Source of the DNA: Axinella damicornis
Lineage: Eukaryota > Porifera > Demospongiae > Axinellida > Axinellidae
Reading direction: 5' to 3'
NCBI GenBank assembly: GCA_963931865.1
Contig: OZ007516.1
Coordinates: 3,280,744 to 3,344,743, forward strand
Length of the DNA stretch: 64,000 nucleotides
This document shows, piece after piece, positions 11,501-23,500 of the stretch (position 1 is its first letter; each line of letters opens with the position of its first letter). Made by a program: the position numbers and the translations under genes. The notes beneath the pieces are model-generated. The model saw only the letters and a list, made by a program, of their open reading frames with translations, was not told the DNA's origin and ran no database searches.

Positions 11501-14500
11501 GTTCCCGCTCACTCTCAGGACCTCACTCTCACCATCCAGCAGGTTCTGAATGGATATCCTCACATACGCAAGAGAAGTGTTGTCAATATCAAACAGCATC
11601 ACTTGTGGATCAGTTAGGAAAACAGGACTGCCCTCCTCGGTGAAGACAGTGGTGAAGTTTGTTCCTTCTGCATCACCATTCAGGTCAAGCATTGGAGCAT
11701 CGTTCACTGATTGGAAGGTCAGGAAGACTTCCGCAGGAGTGCTATAATTTCTTCCATCAAAGACCACAAGTTGGATCATTCGTGGGTCTGTATTCGGAAA
11801 CCCAGGGTTGGCTTCCGTGTTTTCGTAAGTCAGAGTTCTCAGTACAGTTTGGTAATCCTCTAAGCTGGCATTGCCACTCAGTACCAGGATAGCACTATCA
11901 GCATCAAACTCAGCTGTAATGTTGGCGCCATTGGTAGTGTTGTCATCACCTGTCAAGTTGGTACTGCTGGAAAGGTTGGTGTTGTCAGCGATGCTGACGG
12001 CAAGAGCTTCATTCGGCATGTCTAGGGGGTTGACAATCACCACAGTGGCTTGCAGTAGGTAGCTGTGGTCATTGTCAGTGAGGGTAGCATTGCTAGCGAT
12101 GGCCAACGCTCCGATACCTTCGATGTAGTTCACAATTACGTCCCTTCCTGGCAGCTCTGGCCCGTTCAAGTCCACAACAGGAACGTCATTCACAAGTTCG
12201 ATCAGAACTCGGATGTATTCCACCTCACTGGTGAAAACTCCATCGTGTGCCTGGACTGAAATGACACGGGTGGCAGGGGCTGGCTCTTCTGCCATGTTTG
12301 TATAGGTCAGGGTGGACATCGTGCGTTGGAAGTCGGAGATTGATGCTGGTCCCAGCAGGACTAGAGTTGAGTTGTCAAACTGGGATGAAACAGCCCCAAA
12401 GGTAGTCACATTGAGAATTTCTAGGTCGCCGTCATAAGCATTCGTGATGGTTAAAGAGACGTTCACCTGAAAGAACCCCCCGCTGTCTGGATCACTCAGA
12501 TTTAACCCATTGCCGATAGCAACTGGCATGGTTCTCTCTGTGTACACAAACGGAGCATTGGAGGTGGTCACGATGGGAGGTTGGTCATTTACAACGATAA
12601 CGTTCACTTGGACACCCTGCATGTTGCTTGAGTGATCTCCATCAAATACTTGTAGTGTGACTGTCCTACGTCCTGGCTCAGGTTCATCGATGGCATTCTG
12701 GTACACGAGAGTTTGTAGAATGGACTCATACACCAACACCGGAGCACTGCCCGAGATCAACAAACCACCAGTAGCCGGGTCATAGTTCTGTGTCACATTG
12801 AACTCTGAGGGTACTGCGCTCAAATTGACCGACACGTTCTCTGCATCTGAAAGAGGTATTGGGTAGAGTAGGACGGTGGCATTGGTCATGTAGAAATACT
12901 CATTGTGGTCCGAATCTGTTAGGGTGAGATTTTCAGAGACAATTGACACCAGTGATAAATCCCCCTCCACAAATTCCAAGTATGGTAAGTAGTTGCGCAA
13001 GACGGGTGCATTGTCATTAAGTAGCTCAATTTGAACCTTGCTGTGTGCCAAGGAGTTGACATCTTCACTGTCGTCGACGTAGAACTGGATCACTCTAGAG
13101 GTGTTGCTAGGTTCTGGGTTCCTGTTCCGGTACACAAGATAGGTTACGAGGGTCTTGTATGCTTCAACCGTCGCTTTCCGTCCACCGGCAGTAGAAGTAA
13201 GAGTCAGGCTTGTTGGAATCGAGGGATCCACACCAAAGATGTTGTAGATCAGTTGAATCTCTTCAGTGTTGTTGCCAATGGTTACAAGTGCTACACTAGT
13301 GTTGGGGTCAATTTGAATGGGAGCACTTGAGGTAAACTCAAATCCAATCATCTCAGCAAAAGGGTCCAAGGAGTTGTTGAGTACAGCAGAGAGGGACTCA
13401 AGCCTGGCGTGATCCGCATCTGTCAGCGACAACACGTCCGGCTGCACAATCCTAACATAGGGTTGCTCTTCTGTGAACCGTGTTGTGAAACTCAGTCCGT
13501 CTCCTTCACTTGAGATTTCCAACACCGGCAGATCGTTGACTGAAATGACCTCAACTGAGGCATTTTCGGTCTCAGCACTGAATTCGTTTGTGATGCTATT
13601 GGTGTTATACGTTGTATCGATGCCGTATCTTCCCACTAACCCTTCAGAGACACCAGTGTTGTCCCACGCACGTAAAGTTATGAACGGTCTGTCAGATGAT
13701 GGTCTCTGATCACCATTAGTGTCCTGAAATGTATTGAAGTCTATATTAGGCAGGAAACGGATTCGGCATTCACCTGCAAGCAGAGTGGCCTTCTCCACCC
13801 TTGGTGTGGGTGGTACAATAACTCCATACTGCAAATCTCCGATGAATTTCTCCCAAACTTGTGTATCAGAACACCACCACTCCCAGATTCCAAACCTCAG
13901 GTCCACCCCAACCACTGCTACTCCTATCTCAGCATCTTCATCAACATCCCTGTACGATCGTGACACTATGTCTGTGACACTGGTACCATTGTTTTCACTC
14001 AGGGGAGTATCTTCAGCTATAGACGACAGCCTTGCACCTGCGCTGAGCACTGGTGAATCGTTCACTGGTTCTACGAAGAGGGTGGCTGTGGTTGACTCTG
14101 TGCTGAACGTTCCTATCACTTGATCACTGACTGTAGTGTCGATCCCCATCGTTCCTGACACTCCCCCTGAAGTCAGATCCCAGGCCGCAAACGAGAACGT
14201 GACGTATCCATTAAAATCTCTGTCCGGTACAAAGCGAATACGATTTGCACCATACGGCTCAGAGCTAAGCAGTGTTGCATTGTAGGGACAGATATCCCGC
14301 ATAGTGGTCCAACGTCTACCCCCATCCGTACTAAACTGCCACGTCCCATTTTCCTCATCAGCTAGAATGACTGCAATACCAAATATGGTATCAGAGAAGT
14401 CAACATCACTCACTCCATGAATCAGATCACCAACATCGTCCCCGAATGAGCTTGTATCGTCTTCAAGAATTGATGTAAGATTGAAGGCCTGGTTTGAGAG

Positions 14501-17500
14501 TACTGGGGCGTCATTGATGGGTTGAACTAGTACTGACAAGGTGACTGACTGGGTACTGTACGCATCAATTCCAGAACTGGAGGAGGCATTGGTAAGTCTT
14601 CCATCTTCAAGGCTGTCAGTCGTGTCCCAAGCTACAAATGAGAAGGAGGCACGTCCACTGAAGTCATTTTCTGGGATGAATCGAATTCTTGAGCGGGGTC
14701 CGTTTGTTCTCAGTACAGTTGCCTGTGAAAAGCTGGTGTTGGGAGAAAGCCGGTACCAGGTGGCATAGAAAGTGGGTGTGATTGGAGGAGGCCGGGTGGG
14801 GGGTGTGGTCTGCATACACTTGGGGGGTGGGGCAGTTGGTGCTATGGGTGCAGCACCAGAACCCATTCCAGACCCAGAACCTGACCCAAATAGCCCAGAT
14901 CCTGACTCCAAGATTGCAGATCCAATTGCAGAACTAATTGCAGAACCAACAGCAGACATGAAACCTCCTCTTGAGGTAGTGTTATCACTGTTTCCACTGC
15001 TAGCATCCCCTCCACTTGCGCCCACTCCACTAGCAGGCGGCTCTTCACCGCTCATGACTGCTCCACTCCCAGGCTGCAGCATATCGGGGGTACTCGTACC
15101 ACTGCCAACACCACTTCCACTTGACCCGACTGGCGGCTCTGTGCTAAAGTCCCACGTCACCTCCCAGTATCCATTTTCACCATCCACAGCAACAATTGCA
15201 ATACCTTCCTCCGAGTTGTCATCATCATCCAGGATCAGACCCCTCGTGATCTCCTCCACTGACCAGCCAGGATTCAGGAGGTCGGGGACGTCTTCGGAAA
15301 TCTCTGGCTCAAAGAGAATTACAGAGGAGTTGATGTACGGAGAATCATTGATATTAACAATGTCAATCCTGGAGTACACCCCACGTCTGCTCAAAAGTCC
15401 ATCAGACACGACAAAGTGGACAAGTCTGGTGGTGTTACTTGGTTCATCTGCTAAGTTATCATACATCAGTGTCTTCAATACCTCCTGGTACTCGTATACC
15501 CGTTCTAGACCGGTGATCCTCAGTGTTGCTGAGGTTGTGTTGTAGTACTGCTGGGCTCGGTAGTTCCAGAAGGTGATGTGCCTACTGTCCAATGGAGCAT
15601 CCGTTTCCGTGACGTCTTCCACCCACAACATCTCATGGTCTCCATCGAGGGGATTCGTGATGGTCACCTCGATAAATGCAAGGCTGTTGTTGTCAATGTC
15701 CTCTATCATGGTGTCCAAAGAGACAGCACGGACTGGACCTCTTTCTTCGTAAAAGGTTGTAGCGAAGTCAACACCAGCGGAGTTACCATTGACATCCAGG
15801 AATGGCGGATTGTTGATCGTGCCAAACGAGAGATACACAAAAGACGGGATGCTCTCATTCTTCCCGTCATTCACAATAAACTCAATCGTTCGGCTCATGT
15901 CTGATGGATCCCCAGGTTCTGCAAAGGTGTTCTCGTACGTGACAGTAGCAATGACAGTGGTAAAATCCTCCACACTGGCTGGGCCCTGAAGCACCAGTTC
16001 ACTACCATTGCAGCCTGGGACCACTGTGATGTTTGTGCCTGTTGCGTTTGCACCGAGGACCTCATGGTGCATATCCGGAGGCAGGGTGATGGTGACACGC
16101 ACAAACTGTAATGTTTCGTTGTCGTGGTCTACCAAGGTGATGGACGGATCCACGATCCTGGTTGGTCCCTGCCCTTCTACGTAGGAGACAAAGGTGTAGG
16201 TGTCAGTCAAGTTGGCATTCAGGTCCAGCTCGGGGGGATCATTCACAAGCTCTATAGCAAGTGAAGTGACTGGAGGGGTTGCAATCCCAATTCCATCCCT
16301 CACTACAAATCTAATCACCCTCTCAGTTGGGTCAGGCTCCTCGGCAGAATTCTGGTACCTGAGTGTCCTCAAAACAGTTTGAAATTCTTCCACTGGTGCA
16401 CCACCACTGCTCCCAGAAGGGACAATCCTCAGTACGTAGCTTCCTCCGACAACATCTGTGGTGTAGTTGAGTGTGGTTCCCGTGGTATCAATCAGCAGAC
16501 CCTCATTGCTACCATCATACAGCACGAAGGAGATGGATACAGATGTTAGCAAAGCATTGTCAACGTCTGTCAGAGTGAGGCCGGGGCTGACAACAGGGAC
16601 AGGGATGACGGTTCTCCGTGGAGGAATTGGCTCGACAAACGTTGCAAGATAGTTGGAAGAGCTTCCACTCAGCAACAGCACTGGGACATCATTGGCTGAA
16701 GTGACGCTGATGTTTGCGTAAACGATGTCGGCACTGAATGCATTGGTGTGGTCATCCGGCTGTGAGGTTGTGTCTACTCCAGTTTGCATGTTCGAGCCTG
16801 AGGTTGTGTCCCACCCTCGAATGCGAATGAAGGGGGTGTCAGAGGGTGGTCTTTGCGAGCCATCCAGGTTATACTCTGTGTTGAAGTCTGTCTCAGGTAC
16901 GAACCGAATGTGACAACGAGCCAGTAGGAGGGTGGCTCGAAACTCATTTGGGTCCCTCGGGGCAATTTGGCCAATGAAACCCAGTTCAGTATCAAACTCT
17001 AGCCTTCCACCATTGAAAGGGATGTATCTACTTGAGCTTCCTTCGTCACATGTGTAGTACCAATCACCATGGCGACGGTCAACTCCCACTACCGCCACAC
17101 CCACACCCACCCCATCAATATCCGTAAAGACTCTCTCCAGGATCTCATCAACTGATGTCTCAGGATTTGTAGTTACGTCTTCGGTGATGGTTGTCAGGGT
17201 AGCACCCTCAATGACAACCGGCGAGTCATTCACAGGTTCAATCGCAAGGTGGGCAGTTGTGTATGCAGTGCTGAATGTTCCAGTCACAGAGTCCACAACA
17301 GTGTTCACTCCCAACATACCAGATGGCAACGTGTCATTGAGGTCCCAGATCTTGAACTGGAACGAGGTGGTAGCATTGAAATTTTCATTCGGCACGAATC
17401 GGATTCGATTTTGCCCCTGAGGTTGGCTTCTGAGAACGACAGCACTCTCTGGAGTGGGGACACTAATGTTGGTCCAGTTGGCTCCTCCACTCGTGGACAC

Positions 17501-20500
17501 CTGCCAAAAGCCATTAGCAATGTCAGCCTCAATCACAGCTATCCCAAACTCATGTTGAGTTATATTAACATCAACGTCATCCAATACTGCAGAAAGGAAG
17601 CGAGCCACATCGTCACCGAGTGACTCATGATCGTCCTCCATGATTGTGGTCATCTGTGGCTGCACACTGGTGTTCAGTATGGGAGCATCATTCACGGGTA
17701 CAACCCTGAGGACCATTGTTCGTGATTCCTCACTGAATGGGTCTGTCTGTGACTGGGAGAGGGCGACACGGACTCCTCCATCTGGCATCCCATCATGGCC
17801 ATCCCAAGCAACAAAGGTTATGGAAGCATTTCCGTTGAAATCTCGGTTGGGAACAAACCTGACAAAGTTGTCCAGCTCAGCTCGGAGGAGCACAGCCGAT
17901 GTGATATTTGTATCAGCTGGGATGTCTCCCCACATGCTGCCACCATCTAAACTGAACTGCCACTGACCATTCTCAGAGTCAACTTCAATAATGGCAATCC
18001 CGCGATGGTGCGGAAAGTCATCATCTTCAACCAAGTCAAAGGCAAAGTCCTCAACTGATATACCAGGATTGTTGAATTGATCTTCAAGAATCAACGGGCT
18101 GATCACTCTAACAGAGGTGTTAAACCTCGGAGAGTCATTAAACGGTCTAACACACACGGTGGTGTTGACTGGGTCACTGTCCAGTTCCCAGTCGTTCACG
18201 ATAAACTGGATCGTGCGACAGCCAATGAAAGGCTCATCTGCGAGATTGTTGTATGTGACTGTCTGCAGGACCAGTCGGTACTCATCAATACTGTCCAGTC
18301 CTGTTATGTACAGCAGCCCGGTGATATCATCATAGGTCATATTTGGAACCAAATTTGTGATTTGGACCACTTTGTCGTGATTGTTCACGTTCTGTTCCAG
18401 TACCCGTCTCAGCATGACCGTATCCACCTCCAGGACCTCAAGAGGTGTGTCAATAGGGTCCAGAATCAGGACCGTGATGAATGCCAAGGAGCTGTTGTCT
18501 TCATCATGAAGAATCAGACTTTGGTCCACAATGGAGACCGGTCCTTGTTCCTCGGTGAAAATGGTGGCGTAATTCATGCCCGAGGCATCTCCATTCACGT
18601 CCAAGTGAGGCCTGTTGTTGACTCCCGTGAAAGATATAATTGCTATGGCTGCAATGCTCTCGTCTTTCCCATCAGAGACGTAGAAATAGACCCGTCGTTC
18701 TCGTTCATCCGGAAAACCAGGGTTGGAATAGTTGTTTGTGTATGTGACACTCTCAATGACTTGAGTGTAGGCATCTCGTGTATCGTTCCCACTGAGGTAC
18801 AGGGTGAAGTTGACATATGAAGCCGTGATATTCGTACCATCAGTGGTAGCATTTAGGATCTCATGGTCCGCATCTGGTGACTCGACCAACACAACCCGAA
18901 CACCTTGGAGGTACTGATCATCGTGGTCTATCAGCCTGACGGCAGAAGAGTTTGCAAGCACAAGGGCACCCTGGCCTTCGGTGTAGGACACAAAGTTGTT
19001 CACATCCGGGAGGAAATCATTCAGATCAAGCTGCGGTGGGTCATTAATGAGTTGCACAAACACACTGGAATTAACAGGAGCGCTGAGACCAAAGTTGTCC
19101 GAAACAACAAAGGTCACCGTCCGGTACCCTCCCTGTGGCTCCTCGATGCGGTTATTGTATTCGAGGGTGCGAAGTGCCAGCTCGAACTGTTCCACGGGGG
19201 CATCATGTGCAAACGTGGGATCTGCAAAGATGTGGAGTGTGAACGGACACCAACTTAGAACCTCGTTCTGAAGGTCGACGTTTGAGGTAGTGACCAACAG
19301 TTCCTCCCTCCTGTCCTCTAAGCCTGCGCAGTAGAGCTGAAGAGGAGTCGGATCAGACAGGTTCTGGACGTGCTCCACTATGCGGTGTAACGGAGGTAGG
19401 GTTGGGGCAGAGCTGATCCCTGGAACACCGAGAGACGAGGAAACTCCATCACCAGAGGAAATCCCACTTCCCAGGCCACTACCACTACCACTGGCACTCC
19501 CGGATGACATGCCCAAACCTGACCCTCCCGACTGCGTTGTGGACGTGACGGTGGTTGTGATCACGTCCCCACTAAACGTGCTCCCAAAATCAACGTCCAA
19601 GAAAGGTGATTCATTAAACTCTCCGTATATGGTGATGGTTACATCACGCAACCTTGCGTGATCACTGTCAGTCAGACTCAGCTGTTCACCCACCACAGGC
19701 ACTGCCGGCCCATCCTCATAGAACACGGTTTCATACTCAGTAACTGTGGTATTTGAGAGTCTGAGAATTGGGGCACCATTCACGGAAATGACATCGATGA
19801 AAATCTGTACTGCATCATTGCTGTATTCGTTGGTATCGGAAGCAGCTGCATACCTTGCATCATTGCCATAGGAACCAGATTTACCAGCTGTTAGTCCAGT
19901 ATTGTCCCACCCATGGGCAACAATGTATGGTGTATCGGTGGGCGGTCTGGGGTGGCCCCTGGTATCCAGCTCCGTATTGAAATGGGCTGAGGGGAGAAAT
20001 CGAATCCAGCATGTGGAGAGGAGCAGAGTGGCCATTTCTGGGAGGGGCAGACGAGGAATAACTTGCTGGTAGTACATACCACCGATGAAGGGCTGCCAAT
20101 CAGAGAGAGTGGAGTCACATCTATACTGCCACTCGCCAAATCTATCATCCACTCCCACTACAGCTAGTCCCATGTCTGGGTTTGTGTCCACGTCGTTATA
20201 GTAACCCCCGATGATGTCAGCCACCCTTGTGCCGTGGTTGAGGCGGACCATGGTGTTCTCTGTAATGTTTTGAAGAACCATGCCACTCTGGATCACCGGG
20301 GAGTCATTCACAGCATCCACAGAGATGGTTGCAGTTGTAGAGTTGATGCTAAAGGGACCCGTGATTGGGTCGGAGAGAGTTGTGACGATGTACCTCGTGC
20401 CTGAAGGGTAGGGAGGTGGAGCGGACGGGGCCAATTCTGAGGTATTGGTACCAGCATCAGGAAAGAGATCAGTGGATGACTGAAACGTGCCTGAGAAGTC

Positions 20501-23500
20501 AGCTGTAGAAGAGTAGCCTGAGGCACTACTGACACCGCTTCCCATTCCACTGCTTCCCATTCCACTGCTCCCCGAGGATCCACTTTCAGTTTCATTCGCA
20601 GTGACATTGAGAACTTCCTCCTCTGGCAATCGGGTCAGATCCCATGCCAGGAATTGGAACGAGACTGCACCATTGAAGTTTGCATTTGGCACAAACCGAA
20701 TTCTATTCCATTCCTCAGGCTGGCTGTGCAGTAATAGGGCAGAGGAATTGCTTATTTCTCCGAAACCTTCCCAAGTGATACCTCCATCGGTTGTGAACTG
20801 CCACACGCCGGAATCTTGCTCAGCATGGATCACGGCCACTCCAAGTTCTCCTGGTGGAATAGGAACATCAACGTCTGTTGCAAGGACTAGAAGACTCAGA
20901 ACTGAGTCTCCCGTTGAGTTGAAGTTGTCCTCGGAAATGCGAGAGATATCAAGCGGAATTGCCTGCAATACTGGAGCATCATTAACAGCATTCACTGTGA
21001 GAGTGATGGTCACCTGCTCCGAGCTGAAGGGATCAGTATTGGAACGAGACTGGGCATCGGTGTACTCCCCACCTGCTAAACCATCGGTACCGTCCCAGGC
21101 AACAATCGTAAAGCTGGTGCGACCATTGAAGTCCAGGTCAGGAACAAAACGGATTCTGTTCCCAGGAACCGAGTCCAATGTGAGGGCATACCTCAGTGAG
21201 ATATTGGGTGCAACTGGGCTCCAGTCCACTCCATTTAGGGTGTATTCCCATACCCCATTCCCATACACCAGATTCACTATTGCAAGACCTTTGGTTGCGT
21301 TTACATCGTCATCCGAGATGAGGTACGAAATTTCTGGAATGGAAATTCCTGTATTGAGATCCACAGGTATATCCTCATATATTTCAGGCTGGAATGGGGG
21401 TACGGAGGAATTAAAAAATGGAGAGTCGTTAACAAGTACCACTTCAACCGTAATGGACAACGGGGCACTGCTGAGGTGACCATCATTTAAAATGACCTCC
21501 AAATTTCGAGTTGTTGGAGTAGGTTCGTCGGCCACATTGTTGTAGGTCAGAGTTTTCAACACTTCTTGGTACTCCTGTACGGAGTCGAGCCCTGAAATTG
21601 TCAGAACTCCTGTGGAGGGGTGGTAGCTGGTCACTGGCCGGAGGTTGGTTACGGTGACAATCTTCTGAGAGGGATCAGTTCGCTCGGTAATGTTCATGAC
21701 AGAGAGGACTTCACTGTCTCCATCCAACACATTCAGTATTTGAACTTCGATGAAGGTCAATGTGATGTCATCTACATCAAACAGAGTTGTATTGGAGCTA
21801 ACGAGTGCCAAAGGACCTTCTTCCTCTGTGAAAACCGTGGTGTAGCCCGTGCCGTCTTCATCACCATTGAGGTCGCCAAAAGCAGGATCATTCACTGATG
21901 CAAAAGTGACCAATGAAATCGTCGGATCTCCCTCATTGGTCCCATCAAAGGGTACGAAGGTCACTCGTCTTGGTTCTGTTCCAGGCATGCCCGGACTGTG
22001 GACAGTGTTTTCATAGGCTACAGTCCCGAGTACAAGAGCATAGTTTTGTAGAGAATCCATTCCCGTCAGCCACAGTGTATGAGTAGTCGTGTTGTAGTAC
22101 TGCTGTATAGAGGTACCATTTGTGTTCGCACTTAGAATCTCACTGAGTCCATCCTGAGGATTTTGAATCGTTATGGAGACCGATTCAAGGTAGTTGTGGT
22201 CATTGTCAGTGAGGATAAGTGCACTTGTATTTGTGAGAAGAATCGACCCTTGACCTTCTTCGTATTCCACAACGCTGGTGATGTTACCAACCCGTGTGAA
22301 GAAAGAATTTAGAATGAGCACTGGAATATCATTTGTAGCAACCAGCAGTACAGTGGCTGATGCAACTGCACTAGTGAATGAACTACTCATTTGAGTGTCT
22401 CTAACAATGAATTCCACCGTGCGGTTCACTCCGATAAATTCTTCAGCAGAATTATAGTATTCGATCGTCCTCATGACTGCTTCAAAAGATTCGATTGGTT
22501 GCAGATTAGACAATGCGGAGATGGTCAACACAAGTTGTTGAGAGGCGGTGTCATTTCTGAATGTGGCTTGCAAGTTAGGTGAGACGGAGATGTTCACCAA
22601 CAAACCTTCTTCGTTGAAATTCTGGTAGCCCTCAAGTGTGATTGTCAGCTGGTATGCACCAAAGTTGAAAGCCTCATCTCTCAGAAGTGCATTCTGTGCA
22701 TCCAGAATGGGAATGGAACGGCCATGCTCGACGAGCTGCACGTGGTAGTTTGGGGTGGAGGCGGAGGTGGTGTTCAGGGGGTCAAGATCAATATCTATGT
22801 GGTGAACTGTGAGGTAAGAACGAGAGGAGGGCTGAGAAACATTGGAGTAAGCCTCACCATCAAAGATGACCGTGTCAATGTAACGGGGGATGGAAAAGTC
22901 AGGTGCTGGAGCAACATTGTCATAGACGATGCTTCGCAGAACAGTCTGGTAGTTTTCAGTCGAGTCTGCTCCGTTCAGATCCAGTGTGCTGGTGGCGCTG
23001 TTGTAAGATGGATCAATGTTGGGTTCCCTAGCAACCCGCAGAGACCATCCAACAAGCACTGACTCAAGTACATTGTTACTGGAAAGAGCAATGGTCCACT
23101 TCCCAGCAGCCAACTTGCCTCGAAGTGACGATAAGGAGCCAACTGGTTTCAAAACGTCAGCTAGACTTTCTTTCATTGGAAGAGTGATGTTGAGATTAAT
23201 TATGTCATCATAATTAAGGAGCATCCCCTCTGTAGTTCCTATTCCACTTCCACTTCCAACTGCAGAGCCAGAACTGGAACCAGAAGTGGAACCTGAGCCA
23301 AATATAGGCATCAGACCTTCGTTCATATTTCCATTCTGGGAGCTGTTAGTGGGACTGGTTCCAGTTCCACCAAGCAGTCCTGATGCCGTTCCAGAGCCAC
23401 TTCCACTAGATTGCTGCGATAAGAGGGTCGAGCATCGGTAATCTGTCGCAGTTGCTCTGTCATCAAAAACGAGGTAGCTGTAATTACCAATGGCACAGAG

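Larger units (their letters stand above)
8350..23000 (-). other. Cadherin-like tandem repeat zone (~4,890 residues)
   Basis: Domains of about 95-200 residues follow one another, most joined by a V/I-N-D-x-P linker. Three flavours are visible. One has an E-x-G-x-G start, a DxDH/DxDN edge and a YxxVLxTxxYxN core. One has GxWQFSxDGGxxW with a RIRFVPxxxFNG core. Near the C-terminal end there are short cadherin-like/tandem-95 units (EDT start, YTPNxNxxGxDxxxYxxCD core). The first two flavours resemble modules of giant bacterial adhesins. Acidic D-x-D edges suggest Ca binding. Confidence 0.75.
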
